A DNA stretch of 25,805 bases, from contig CAICTM010001615.1 in the NCBI GenBank assembly GCA_903772945.1, positions 1-25,805 on the forward strand, in the 5' to 3' direction. The translations under genes were made by a program, and so were the position numbers. Of this stretch, positions 1 to 12,632 are shown piece after piece (position 1 is the stretch's first letter; the number at the start of each line of letters is the position of its first letter). Below the pieces are notes generated by a model, which was given only the letters and a program-made list of their open reading frames with translations, searched no databases and was not told the origin of the DNA. Source of the DNA: Seminavis robusta (Eukaryota; Bacillariophyta; Bacillariophyceae; Naviculales; Naviculaceae).

Positions 1-1337
1 TGGGAAGAAGTTTCTTGAATAGGGGGAGGCATGGCATCGTCTATTTGTGCATAAAAGTCACTCTTGCCAACCACTCCAGGAGGCTGACTACGACTATTGG
101 CAACCGCAAAGTCGCGGACTTTGATGTATCCAATGATGGAGCAGTATGCCGCGGCGAGTCCTGTCACAAGCATGCTGATCACCCACATCATGTAGAGCAG
201 TCGACTTCCACACCATCGCGTTTCAATGACAAGCGTATCGTCATCGATCTCGTTTTGATTGTATTGACTGACATCACTGTCGACCCGATCAGAGCAGTGT
301 CCTACGATGAACACAGATAGCCATGTAAACAACAGGCATATCACAATGCTCAATTTCCAGGGTCCACTGCGAGGTCTCATGCTTTGATAGCCAGAAGGAT
401 AGACGTAGCGTATGGGACCACCGATATAGGCGTCCCCATATTCTTCTTCATAGTTGGCATTTGGCAATTCCATACCGGCAGGAAACTCCAAGAATTGATT
501 CTTGTATGCATGCCTTTGATGTGGAATTTGACTTGCACCGTTGACTGGGTATTGTGAGGATTCCTGTGAGAAGAGGGACTCTTGTCGTCCTAGGTTGCTG
601 GCGGAGCATGCTGCAATGTAATCTGGGTCAATATTGTTGGGATTGGTTGGACTGTCGAGCGGATTGTTGATGTTCTGAAGTTGCGAAGCCGACTCGGGTG
701 AGGCTGCACTTTTTAGCAGATTGGGAGGGTGGTAGCCAGGTGATTGCATATTTGAAAATTGTTGAGGTGGTTGGTACGCTGGTGTAGTAGCTCCTTGTCG
801 TTGTCGTGAAGAAGAGGCCACCGACTGATCTTGCTGATCAAAAAGGCTGGTACTTCTGGAGGAGACCACAGACAATGAATTGAATGGTAGTGGTGATTGG
901 GTGCTTTCAACAACATCACCACCACCGGCTCCCGGTACAGCAGTCGGTGCCTGCCCTTGGGTTTGCATGGATCCTCCGAAGCTTTGTATGTCATCTTCGT
1001 TATTTTGCGCGTTGGATGCTGTTGGGACTGTCCACGAATTGTGGTTGTTGTTATTCACACTTTGGGCGCTTGTATTATTGGAAAGTAGACTCGGTTCTCT
1101 TGCACCCGTAAAGAGTCTACTTGGAGTCTGTAATGGTGAAGTATACAAGACTCCTCTTCCGTCATCATTAGATGTCCCTGATGCAACAGTCTGAGCAAAC
1201 TCGTTCCGTGCATATTGGTACATAGGGCTTGTAGCAGCAGCGTGAAACCCTCCGTCAACAGGCGTGGACAACTCAGAAGGAGACAAACGCTCCTTCTGCT
1301 TCTTTTTCTTCTTGCCAAATCCGAAAAATCGCTTCAT
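1..1337 (-). CDS. Low-complexity membrane protein with two TM segments, partial (C-terminus cut by window edge)
   Basis: An uninterrupted reading frame runs from an ATG at 1337 to the left edge of the window (445 codons, no stop), so the C-terminus is missing. The protein begins with a basic stretch (MKRFFGFGKKKKKQK). About 330 residues rich in Ser, Gln, Asn and Pro follow, with no recognisable domain. Two hydrophobic segments follow near the visible end. The first starts at WKLSIVICLLF and the second at LLYMMWVISML, separated by a short acidic loop. After the second comes a polar tail with RDFAVANSRSQPPG. The architecture suggests a membrane protein with a long, probably cytosolic, disordered N-terminal region. 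I do not recognise the family and cannot assign a function. There is no intron in the visible part. The next gene upstream of the start (2054-5559) lies on the same strand, with 716 non-coding bases between. Confidence 0.75.
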   Translation of the reverse strand, partial: MKRFFGFGKKKKKQKERLSPSELSTPVDGGFHAAATSPMYQYARNEFAQTVASGTSNDDGRGVLYTSPLQTPSRLFTGAREPSLLSNNTSAQSVNNNNHNSWTVPTASNAQNNEDDIQSFGGSMQTQGQAPTAVPGAGGGDVVESTQSPLPFNSLSVVSSRSTSLFDQQDQSVASSSRQRQGATTPAYQPPQQFSNMQSPGYHPPNLLKSAASPESASQLQNINNPLDSPTNPNNIDPDYIAACSASNLGRQESLFSQESSQYPVNGASQIPHQRHAYKNQFLEFPAGMELPNANYEEEYGDAYIGGPIRYVYPSGYQSMRPRSGPWKLSIVICLLFTWLSVFIVGHCSDRVDSDVSQYNQNEIDDDTLVIETRWCGSRLLYMMWVISMLVTGLAAAYCSIIGYIKVRDFAVANSRSQPPGVVGKSDFYAQIDDAMPPPIQETSS

Positions 1338-2053
1338 CTTGTCAATGACTGATCAGATTCCTCAATCTCTTATTCTTTCTCGCGGCATTGGGCTTGTCGA
1401 GATAGCTATTTCTTTCCGCTCAATTGGCTAAGGAGCAATGGCCATGGTCAACTTGTTAGCGGCATTTTTTGCCTTCTGAAAGAGCTCGACGCAAGGTCGG
1501 TCCAACCGGTACTTTCCGTTCCAGCTGTGCCGAGAGCGGGGCTTGCAGGCTAGCTTTAAACCAGTTGAGTTGTGAAATATTTCTATCGTCAAGGTGCTAT
1601 GGTAGTTTTACTTTTAAAATACCTGGTACCTACCGGTACCTGGTACGGTGTAATACGGTACCGCTAGTACAACATGAAGCTAGTACCGGTACCAGTATAC
1701 CGGTCCACTGTACCCATACATTCTCGATACATGGTAAGGCCCCATGTCATCCTTGGCAGTCATATGAGATGCCCATTGACGAGGCCTGAACTGCAGGAAG
1801 AAGGTGCATGCATTGGGATGCAGGGATGCAGAAGCAAAAGCACGCATCTTGTCGACACTGAACCGAATGAGTTGTAATAATTAGCTAGCTTATAGTTTGC
1901 TAGATTAGTCCTTAGCCTAATTGAAGACATCATCGCAGACAGCCGCAACAGAAATAGAAGAAACCCTCTGCAGGCACAAACTACGGTTTCTTCCTTTGAT
2001 CATTCGCCAGCAAAGTTACCAATCTCCTGCCGGTACTTCTGGAGTACTCTGCA
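1338..2053. other. Intergenic spacer with GGTACC-type repeat cluster
   Basis: These 716 bases separate the start of the left-edge gene from the stop of the DUF6824/HA gene. No convincing gene is present: the open frames are short, overlap each other and show no domain. The middle (1621-1714) is a dense cluster of GGTACC/ACCGGTAC units. The part next to 1337 is presumably the promoter and 5' UTR of the left-edge gene, and the part next to 2054 the 3' UTR of the DUF6824/HA gene. No TATA box or other specific element is clear. Confidence 0.6.
1621..1714. repeat. Cluster of GGTACC / ACCGGT short palindromic units
   Basis: Overlapping copies of GGTACC, ACCGGT and CGGTAC fill this stretch. The same vocabulary recurs in other non-coding parts of the window (5931-5958, 6179-6208, 6600-6636, 12809-12856, 13131-13159, 18793-18818, 25241-25270). 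Single GGTACC sites do occur in coding sequence, but dense clusters appear only between genes. Confidence 0.7.
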
Positions 2054-5000
2054 TCAGGCAGCAATATCCACTCTCGAAGATGGCGATAAGAATTTGGTCA
2101 CGGGAACATTCATTGGTGATTCCTTCGGGACGTTCTCTTTCTTCTCTTCGGCTGACAGCGGGGCTGGTTGAGGGGTCACATGCGGCCGTTTATCCGTCAC
2201 CTTCAAGGCAGTGCCAAACGACTTGTCTCCGTGTTTCGAATCGAGTCCAGAACGCGTTGCAGGGGACTGGGCTGACATGGTAGGCAAGGCATTTTCACTT
2301 CCGCAGGTCCTTACATCCTGGTGTCCTCCAGAACGCTTCCCGTCTAGATTTTGGCTCTTCAGAGCTTGCGAATCTGGAGAAACAGAGGCCGCAATATCAC
2401 CCGCGGATCCTTTCCCCAGTGTACCAGAATTCTGAAAGGTACCTTCCTTCTCAGGCTTGGTTTTTGCAACCTCCTCGGAATGCTTCAGAGATTCTTTCAC
2501 GACGGGTGGATGACGTACGATTGACGAAGGGGCCGACGGAGTAACCGTTTTGGCAACCGTTCCTATGGAGTTCTTGGCAGCGTCTCCCTTCGAATTGCTG
2601 GGGGTTGATTCTTTGCCAGTGGTCGTTGAGAGGCCCACTGAAACAAGCTCAGCTTGTGGTTGATTGACCGCTGCCATCTTTGTCGAATTTGGATTGGCAT
2701 CCGTCGCTGGGCGAGCAATTTCGTCTAATGGCGCTGTTGCCACAGGCTTTTCTGGGCCTTCCACTGAAACAGTCGTCTGGGAGCAGGTTTGCTCCCCTGC
2801 CCTTGACGTGTCACATCCTGTTTCGGAAGCAGCAGCGGTTGAATCTTTCCCGTATTGCTTCATAGCGTCGATGGCCCATTCGAAATTCATTTTCGCCAGC
2901 TTTTCCACTCTGTCACGTCGCATTGGCTGGATTCTGCCAAGTCGCCCAAACAAGCAAAGACGTCGTTGCTCCTTAACCCACACGGCTAACCCCAGCGATT
3001 TTGACAGGTCAACCTCCAAGCCGGACTTCGTCGCGTTCCGCTGACGAACCAATTCATCGTATCTTCGACTCCAATGCCATTCCTCGTAATCGAACGCGAA
3101 TCCGATCGCCTGCAAACGGCGGAATCTCAGCATGTCCTCATCTTACGTACGAGGGGAACCAGACCATGAGTTGAAGTACAGAAAGGAGCAAAGAGAAGAA
3201 AACAAAATTTATGGACATACCAGAAGCAGCTCTCCGTCCAGCTTGGATCTCGCGAAACAGATGACGCTGGACCGAGGCGAAATCAGCTAGTCTCGCGTGC
3301 TCTCTTTCTTCCTTGGAAGAACCAGCGTGCGGGCTACCTGCAGTAGGTGGGACAGCACAATGGCCGTGCACCTTGAAGAGTCAAACACAAAGAGAGGGGG
3401 AGAGTGTTAGAGGCAGATTGCATCCTAGTAGTGGTCAAGGCAACATTTTTCAGGAAAGCAGGCGCCACATACCTCTTTGAAGTGCACTAATGCCACAAAG
3501 AACTGCTCCCAAGTCGCTTGATTCGAAGGCGACGACGCATCACAACCGCCACAGTTCATGGAGTCAATCAGCCATTCTGAACTCGTGCCTTGGTTGTTGC
3601 TGGGTGAAGGACTTTCCATAATGAGACGATGCATTGGTGGACGTTGTGATTGGCCAGCGTTTGAGTTATGAAGAGCACGATTGCCGGTTCTCCTCACTAC
3701 ATGTACTGTGTTCATGCGGAGACTTTGGCGGACCAGTGAAAGACCTCCCGCAACTGCGTCATTTGCATCCTCCATCAAGGTGTCATCATCTCCGTCATCA
3801 TCAGTTTCTGAGATGGTACCGGAGTCACTGCTTGCGTCCATGGATGGGTGTTCCTCTGTGAGGTCATCCTCCGACTTGTGTCCATCTAACGTGGACGACG
3901 AGCCCCGACTGAGGACTTGCTTCTGGGAACTACTCTTGCTGGTGTTGCTAATGCTTGCAGCAGCCGTGTTCCTTTTTGCCTCTTGTTGTTTGGTAGAGTT
4001 GCTCATGCGTCTCTCCGTTGCTTTGGAGGCACTGCTACTTCGCCTGATAGCCGGGCCAGGCCCAGACAAGGTGGCTCGTTTGACAGTTCCAACCTTGGGG
4101 TCGGCAATTTTTTTGTGGCCGTCTTGTCTGGATTTTTTGTTTGCTTGGTGGGAGGAGACAATGCTATCTTCTTCCGTGGACTGGATGCCCTTCCTTTTCT
4201 CGCCAGACTTCGCACGGCTCTGTTCCTCTTTTCCCTTGGACATTGGTTTTTCCTCGACAGGCTTCAACACACGGTGCTTTGCAGTCGACTTCGCCTCGGC
4301 CGGCTTGGCGCTTGGCCTTGTCAATGTCTTCCTGGCCGTCTTCACAGCAATCTTCCCATCTCCAACTTTCCGCTTCTCGGTCGCTCGCTCCTGATTTTGA
4401 AGCTTTTCTGCAGCAGAGCTCCTCTTCTTGTGAGCACCCTTTCCGGTCTTGGCATCAAAGGCGGCCGTTTTCACCGCAGTCACGACGGTCTTACACGTCG
4501 ACCACTTGTTCTCCCGCAAAGCCTGGCAAGCAGCATACCGGTACTGTGAGTGCTAGCTTTGCTCAGCTAATATTCGCGCGACGTAGCCAAAGAAAAGCGA
4601 GCGAGTGATCACCCAGTTGGTGCTTGCTCTTGTGCTTACCTGCTGGCATTTTTCCACTGCTCTTTCGACGCCAACTTCCACGTATAGTTTGGCACTCGCA
4701 TCTCCCTCTTTCTGCTTCATGAAACGGCCCCCTCTTTGCTTCACGCCTTGAACGACCTACATCGAAACGGTGCACCGTCGCAATATGAGACTGCTATATG
4801 GAAATGCAATCTTGTGCATCACGAAAGAAGAACGATTTCCTTGCTTACCCGACGAGCGATCAGGGTTTTGTCAGTTCGCTCAGCTTCCAAGTAATCCGGT
4901 CTTAACCGTTCCACATCTTCCCTAAATAATAGGTTGCCTCTGTGACGGTAGACGTCGTGCAACGCGCAAAAGAATGAAACGGGACCATGAGTTTTGGCAT

Positions 5001-5559
5001 ACAGGTATTCCAGCAACAGCAACCTTCTAGCTAGACGGAGACCTGGCCATCACCAGGGTCTCGAGGACATTAGAAGGCGGAGGCCTCGACCGGATGATAT
5101 CACTCACGGCCTCTGTTGCAATAAGGAGTGTTGGCAGTTGGCAGTGAAGCGGAGGCGTTAGACGGGTAAAAGACAGAAAGAGCACTACCTGACACTCATC
5201 TTGCGTTGCGAGCTCGACACAATCGATGCCCTACTGTCCACAGTACAACCAAGGCGACGCTGATGCCAACACCGGTAGCAAAGATGAACACTTTCGAGCT
5301 CAGGGCCCACCGTGACGAAGGCAACGAAGTCTTTCCCTCGAGCCAGCGAAATGCTCTATAAATTAATCCCGCAAGATAACAGATCAGAGCAAACGAAGAA
5401 AATCAAACTTACATCGTTGATAGCGGTCCCTCTGCCAAATAGGACGTCATTGTCGCTCAGAGTGCGATAGGTCTTAGCAGTCGCATAGGTTTCCGCGAAC
5501 ATCGCTGCCCTCTTGCTGTTGGAACTACAATTGCTATTTCTCCTCTTCATCTTCGTCAT
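2054..5559 (-). CDS. DUF6824-type protein with two helicase-associated (HA) repeats, six exons
   Basis: Exons in transcription order are 5559-5413, 4944-4849 (left junction inferred), 4756-4640, 4543-3473, 3371-3221 and 3141-2054, giving about 889 residues. Residues 38-120 match the diatom-enriched DUF6824 pattern: DVLFGRG, then HRGN...FR, TDKTLIARR, GGRFMK and ACQALREN. Residues about 121-464 are a Lys/Ser/Ala-rich linker with an acidic patch, probably disordered and nuclear. Two HA-type repeats follow, about 465-545 (W...F...HFKEVHGHC...GF) and about 551-615 (W...YDEL...LAVWVKEQRR...NFEW). The tail is Ser/Thr/Lys-rich. Introns 2-5 are 79-101 bp with GT-AG ends and join in frame, which supports the model. 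The first intron is about 468 bp and its acceptor is unclear. Both domains are expanded in diatoms. Their function is unknown; HA repeats are suspected to bind nucleic acid, so a nuclear DNA-binding role is an inference. Confidence 0.82.
4945..5412 (-). other. Long first intron of the DUF6824/HA gene
   Basis: The donor at 5412 is a perfect GTAAGT after the codon for Asp49. The DUF6824 pattern requires the next residues to be HRGN, encoded from 4944. At 468 bases this intron is over four times longer than the gene's other introns. No in-phase AG lies between the last upstream stop in that frame and 4944, so the exact 3' boundary is unresolved. A 68-codon frame with a strong membrane-like segment lies inside it (5402-5196). 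Confidence 0.5.
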
Positions 5560-7385
5560 GATGACAAGCGCAGCAAGGCAACAACAAGACCAATCGTTCG
5601 TTTGGCAAAGACCAGCGACCACAAAGAAGACTAGCTAGATAGTGCTACAATGAGTCCGTGCTAACAGCCAGTCCGCCAATACGCTGTCGTCTTATTCGAT
5701 GGTTTGTTGTTTGTTTCGTTGGCCACTTCTCTCTTCTTTTGATAAAGTAAAAGCAACGACGGAGAGCGCGAGTTTTTCTTGGTTTCTTTGGGGTCCCGAC
5801 TTGAGGGCGGGATTCAACGCTGGAATTTTCTCGTGTTTCGAAAGCGAACTGGCCCTGCTTCTTCCTTCATTTAGCCGTCATTGGTTTCCCTACGGCACAC
5901 AACGACGATGTTGAAAAGGCGGCGGGATAGGTACAGTACCGGTGTACCGGTACTACCGCTATTACTAGCTAGCTAGCTAGCTAGTATGGTCTGAAGATGG
6001 ATGTACATGCATCCTGGTTTCGAACGTATCCACGTCTACAACACTATAGCGGTTGAAGGAAGTTATTAGGCTTGCCATCAAAACATTGCTCTGGAATCCC
6101 TGTCAGCATGTTGAACGCTTGGCCGCTTTTCAAGCGAATTTGCGTGGTGCACCAATGGGACGTCTTGCACATTCAGAGCGGTACTGTACCGGTACTGGTA
6201 CCGGTAGGGCAGCCGAAGCGAGGCTACCACCAAGTACTAGTATACCGTGCCCTGGACCAAAGCCAGCCATCAATCTTGGCAGCACCACTCATGTGCGGAT
6301 CGTACTGAACGCTGGAAGAGTTGCTTCTTGGCATGATGGGGCAGTCAAGACCTCTAACCTGGCCAGTACCAGTATGCATATCAGTGGGGAAAACTCGCGT
6401 GATATGCTGCCAAGCTGAACGCACATTTTTTTAAAATCTAGTAGTTAGGGTTGCTGGAACCTGCCTGGCGGTGAACCAGCCAGAAAGCTACTAGCTTGCG
6501 AGTACCTACAAGTGCCGACTGCATTCATCTCGATGATTGGAAAAGGCATCTCATGCACTTTTAAACTTCCCGTCTGAGCATCACATCTGCAGGCTACTTG
6601 TACGTACAGCCGTACTGTACTGTACCACTGTACCGCACCCAACCCGTCCCCTTCTCTTTGTGCCCATCCCAAAGCGAGAGTGACAGCTGTTGGGTCGTGA
6701 GGACGAAAGTGCTTGAACCTGCCTCATGCACACATTCTTTAGCCCATTAACTGGCTTATAATTCACGCCCTCCTCTCTTTTTGTAACTAAGCTTCAGAGA
6801 GATGGCGATAACTGACACTCTGGAGCCGAAGCTAATGCTTTTGTTCGTAGTTAATTAAATGTATCGATCACTTAGCCCCGCTTCCTTGCTCTCTTTTTGT
6901 ACTGGCGATTCTGTCTTCATCGAAGCAATTCTCCATGCATGCTTCTGTGCTTCGCCTAGACCGGACTCATCATCAGGCTGGGATGGGATATGCTGTTGCT
7001 TGTCGCCAAGGTCAACAACCTTAGACGACCTCGATCAGTTCGACAACTGCAAGAAGTCGCTTGGAGCAGGGAAACATCGAAGGATCCCACCATAGCGGCT
7101 TTTGTTTTTTGCAGTTGAAATCCATTCGTATTTGCGGTGGACTGCAGCTGAGACGGAACAATTCTCCTGTCTTGCTTCGCCTCTCTGTTTCTCGCTTGTG
7201 CTTGCGGCTTGTGAGGGCAAAGAGAGCGAACGGCGACAACCAAACGAGCTACTCCCCTTGTTCGATTGACCTCTTCTTTTTGAATTGTGGTGTTGGATCG
7301 ATTGACACAAACACCACACCCTGTGTAGGATAGGTACAGAAGACTTTTAGGAAGGAAGGTCTGTGTCTGTCAACAGACCGCTTTA
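5560..7385. other. Intergenic region between divergent DUF6824/HA and DYRK genes
   Basis: About 1.8 kb separates two divergently transcribed genes and should hold both promoters and 5' UTRs. Open frames here are short, lack domains and overlap on both strands, so I call none of them. Visible features are GGTACC/ACCGGT clusters at 5931-5958, 6179-6208 and 6600-6636, and a TAGC tandem repeat at 5965-5984. No TATA box, RNA gene or mobile-element end could be identified. Confidence 0.6.
5965..5984. repeat. TAGC tetranucleotide repeat
   Basis: Five tandem CTAG units lie directly next to an ACCGGTAC cluster. The sequence is a simple self-complementary repeat in the DUF6824/DYRK intergenic region. 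Confidence 0.85.
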
Positions 7386-9726
<2,341 letters not shown>

Positions 9727-10323
9727 ATGTATCCTACAGCTGGCTGCCCTTACGCAAGGGCGGGCTGGTCATCCACTGTCGTCGAAAGTGGATTGGAATT
9801 TACAATGATGATTTGAAATTTGTGTTGTAGAACAAAAGCAGGGGTCAAGAAGAAGCGAAGGTGAAACCATTGCATAACTGTGTCGCCAACCAGCAATCGT
9901 AGGTTGTTCTTTCGAGGAGCAAGCGGAAGAACAAGGGGATTCTGGTTCCTTCGGGGGTATGGTCGTCGTGGATAAAAGCATCGAGTGTTTTGAAAGCACC
10001 GCTGCACTCGTGACACTACTTGAGTGGAGGAAAGGAACCTAATTTTTTTAGCCGGCATTTTGTCTTGGTTAGAGCAGATCACTTGTGATTGATTGATGTC
10101 AAGTGTCTGGTTGTGTTTCATTCCGTTGCCGTTTCGTTTTACTGGAGGAAAGGCTTCTCTTGAGTAAGCGATGTTGCCATGCTCAGCCGTTCTTGGCGAG
10201 GAAAGATGTGGGGCTCCGCAAGTTAGTTGAACGACCACACAACGACAGAATGCATGATGGCGCAGTCGACTTCAAATATACCTAACTAAAAAGCTAAGCT
10301 AGTTTCTACAACACAGTACTGCG
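9727..10323. other. Convergent 3' intergenic region between DYRK and ORC3
   Basis: The DYRK gene and ORC3 end toward each other across these 597 bases, so this is shared 3' UTR and terminator space. A 162-codon minus-strand frame (9750-10238) has no recognisable domain and lies within the expected DYRK 3' UTR, so I do not call it. No structured RNA is obvious. Confidence 0.6.
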
Positions 10324-12632
10324 TCACTGTCCACCACCACACCAAACCAACTTGCATCTTTCATAGAGAATATCGCTCCGGCTTCCAACTCGTAGCTTTT
10401 CCGTGATCAAACCTGTTTGTTTCAGAAAGCGCAACCCGATGGAGAAGAGACCAAAGGAGCCTTCACGGTCGCAGTCAAAGTCCCCCATCGACTGCCAAAA
10501 CTCTTCGTACCAATCCTCTTGCGTCACAGCAACTCGGTCATGTATCAGCCCGTACATCGTCGACGCTATGTAGGCTGCTGACGGAGAAGGCTTCTCAGAA
10601 GGATGAAAAAGGACCTGCACTATCGCATCCACAGTTTCCCTTCGGGGCTCCGACGAAACGATACAGTCCGATGAAATTGCCGGGAAGGCAAAGTGACAAG
10701 TCCCTGTGGACCGCTCATTCTCCTTGGAAGAAAGTGAGTTAGCTGCTTCGCTCAGAGACCCCCAATGGGCCAATAATTGGTCCAATTCGGACAGGTCGTC
10801 TCCATCACGAGACTTTCCAACCAATACAATCAGTTCGTCAAGTACCATCCGTCCTTTGTCAAGTAGTTGCCGGTCTTGGTCACAAGAATGCTCCAAACAA
10901 GCTGAAAGCTTCTCAGAGGTCGCATACTTGGTCAGGAGAACTCGAGGCTGTAGTTTCACTTCATCAGCGCCTGACAATACATCACCAAGTGCAGCGGGAG
11001 TTGTGAACTTCTTCCTCAACATCGCGAGCTCTTCCAACATATCTCGGCGAGACAACCCTTTGAGGGAACCTTGGAAAAGTGGATTGAATAGCCCCTTGCG
11101 AAAGTACTGCCTTTGGTTTCCTTTTTGCCGTTGTCTCAGGGATCCCATCAGCTCAAGCACAATGCGCGCTTGCTCTTCCCGTATTTTCCTTCCTTGTATA
11201 TTGTTGAACATCACTGTCGAGGAGGGTGCAACATTTTCGTTCAAGAGGACGCATCGCGCCTTTTCATCCACTAGAAACCATGCGATTCTTTTCCAGAGTT
11301 TTGACTGTATGGCTTCATGGTTGATTACAGACAGAAGAGACCGATCATCAGCAAAATAGTGAGCCAATGCAATCCTGTACTTGGCTACTACGCAGTGCAC
11401 CGACTGGTTCTGTTGTGTGTACGACTCTTCCACTTTTTCAAATACTTCTTGTGGAAACATCACTGGAAACTTTCGATGGATCCACAATGCTGTTCGAAAT
11501 TGCTCACAAATGTCATCCGGAGACGGAAGAGTCTCGGATCGGACATTGAAACCAGCGTATCCCACTATATTTGAATTTACCTCCATGCTTCTCCTCCCAT
11601 CGTGTGGAGCCATCATGACGACATTAATGGGGATCCCATGCTCAGCCCTAAGGCTGGCAAGAACATGCAGTAAGTCTTGCAACTCGGCGCTGTAAAAGCT
11701 ATCATCAATCTAGGACAAGTAGTGTGAGTGGTGCGACCGAAAGACACTAGAATGATGGTTCATTCCTTGTAACAACAGGACTGACTCACATTCAAAAAGA
11801 CGACAAGTTCATCATAGCAAGGAGCATTTTGCGCCCACAGCAAAAATTGTTCGGAGAAAGTACATGCTTTCTTTTTTCGACGCTTTTCAATTCTTTTGCG
11901 TAGAGGTTCCATCATCAGAACTGGTAATAGATTGTGGCATTGCTGTACCAGCTCCTTCATCCAAATTCCTTGTCGCTGTTTGCCACCTGCGGAAGTCTTT
12001 CTTTCCACTTTGATGACTGCACTGCGTTTGCGAGCATCTCTCAGGCTCTGAACCAATTGGTCCACCTGAGTGTTTCGGTCCTGCCCATAAAAGAAAGGGC
12101 ATTGGATAAGGAAAATTGGTAGCAGCAAAGGGTCCTGTGGCGCCCATGGCTCTTGCTGCTGATCAAACAAAGCAGAGTCCAAGCCTTTCAGGAGAGTGTT
12201 TGAACCAGGGGAAGCTTCTGATTCCGACGAGAAGTCAAGTCTCTGCCGCTTTCGGCTTGCTAGCGCCCCGCCATTATTGGACTCTGTTTTATTGTCATTG
12301 TCATTGTCACTGTCACTCTTGGAGTGTCTCAATTCGCGCGGAGGAGCTGATGCGTCCAGAAAATCCTGCAGGGCGTCCAGACACGGTTTCGTTGTATCTC
12401 GATAAACCTGTGCCAGGCATTGATCCATTTCTTGAGATAGGATGTGGAAACAACGCTTTCGCATGTACAATGCTTCTTCTTGCCGTGTCTCCAGTTCTAG
12501 CTCTTCCAGATGCTCGTCATCTCGCGCATTTTCTACCGCCGTGGATACCGATATCTTGGGACCCTCCTCTGGTCGCATCAGGGTTGCCCATCGTGGCAGT
12601 CTCACATTCTTTTGTACTGGCATGGTCGACAT
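10324..12632 (-). CDS. ORC3: Origin recognition complex subunit 3 (ORC3), two exons
   Basis: Exons 12632-11790 and 11709-10324 join in frame across an 80-bp GT-AG intron, giving 742 residues. The ATG at 12632 is the first of two close in-frame Mets. ORC3 is a subunit of the six-part complex that marks replication origins in the nucleus and helps load MCM. Residues 165-210 (LLPIFLIQCPFFYGQ and following) resemble the start of the ORC3 AAA+-like domain, with no Walker A, as expected for this subunit. CYDELVVFLN at the splice junction, followed by DLLHVLASLRAEHGIPINVV, matches the conserved core. The segment with CVVAKYRIALAHYFADDRSL fits the following conserved helical stretch. The C-terminal GLRFLKQTGLITEKLRV resembles the terminal winged-helix segment. 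An Asp/Ser/Asn-rich insert (about 104-145) and a basic cluster KRIEKRRKKK (246-255) look lineage-specific. The call rests on pattern recognition, and ORC3 diverges strongly between lineages. Confidence 0.8.

Noticed and set aside
3681..4394. 237-codon plus-strand frame
   Set aside because: Lies antisense within exon 4 of the DUF6824/HA gene; its Leu/Ser-rich sequence is the shadow of a Lys/Ser-rich one.
6053..6418. 121-codon plus-strand frame
   Set aside because: Crosses a GGTACC cluster, no domain, and overlaps frames on the other strand.
9750..10238. 162-codon minus-strand frame between DYRK and ORC3
   Set aside because: No domain, atypical composition and a location in the expected 3' UTR of DYRK; likely chance.
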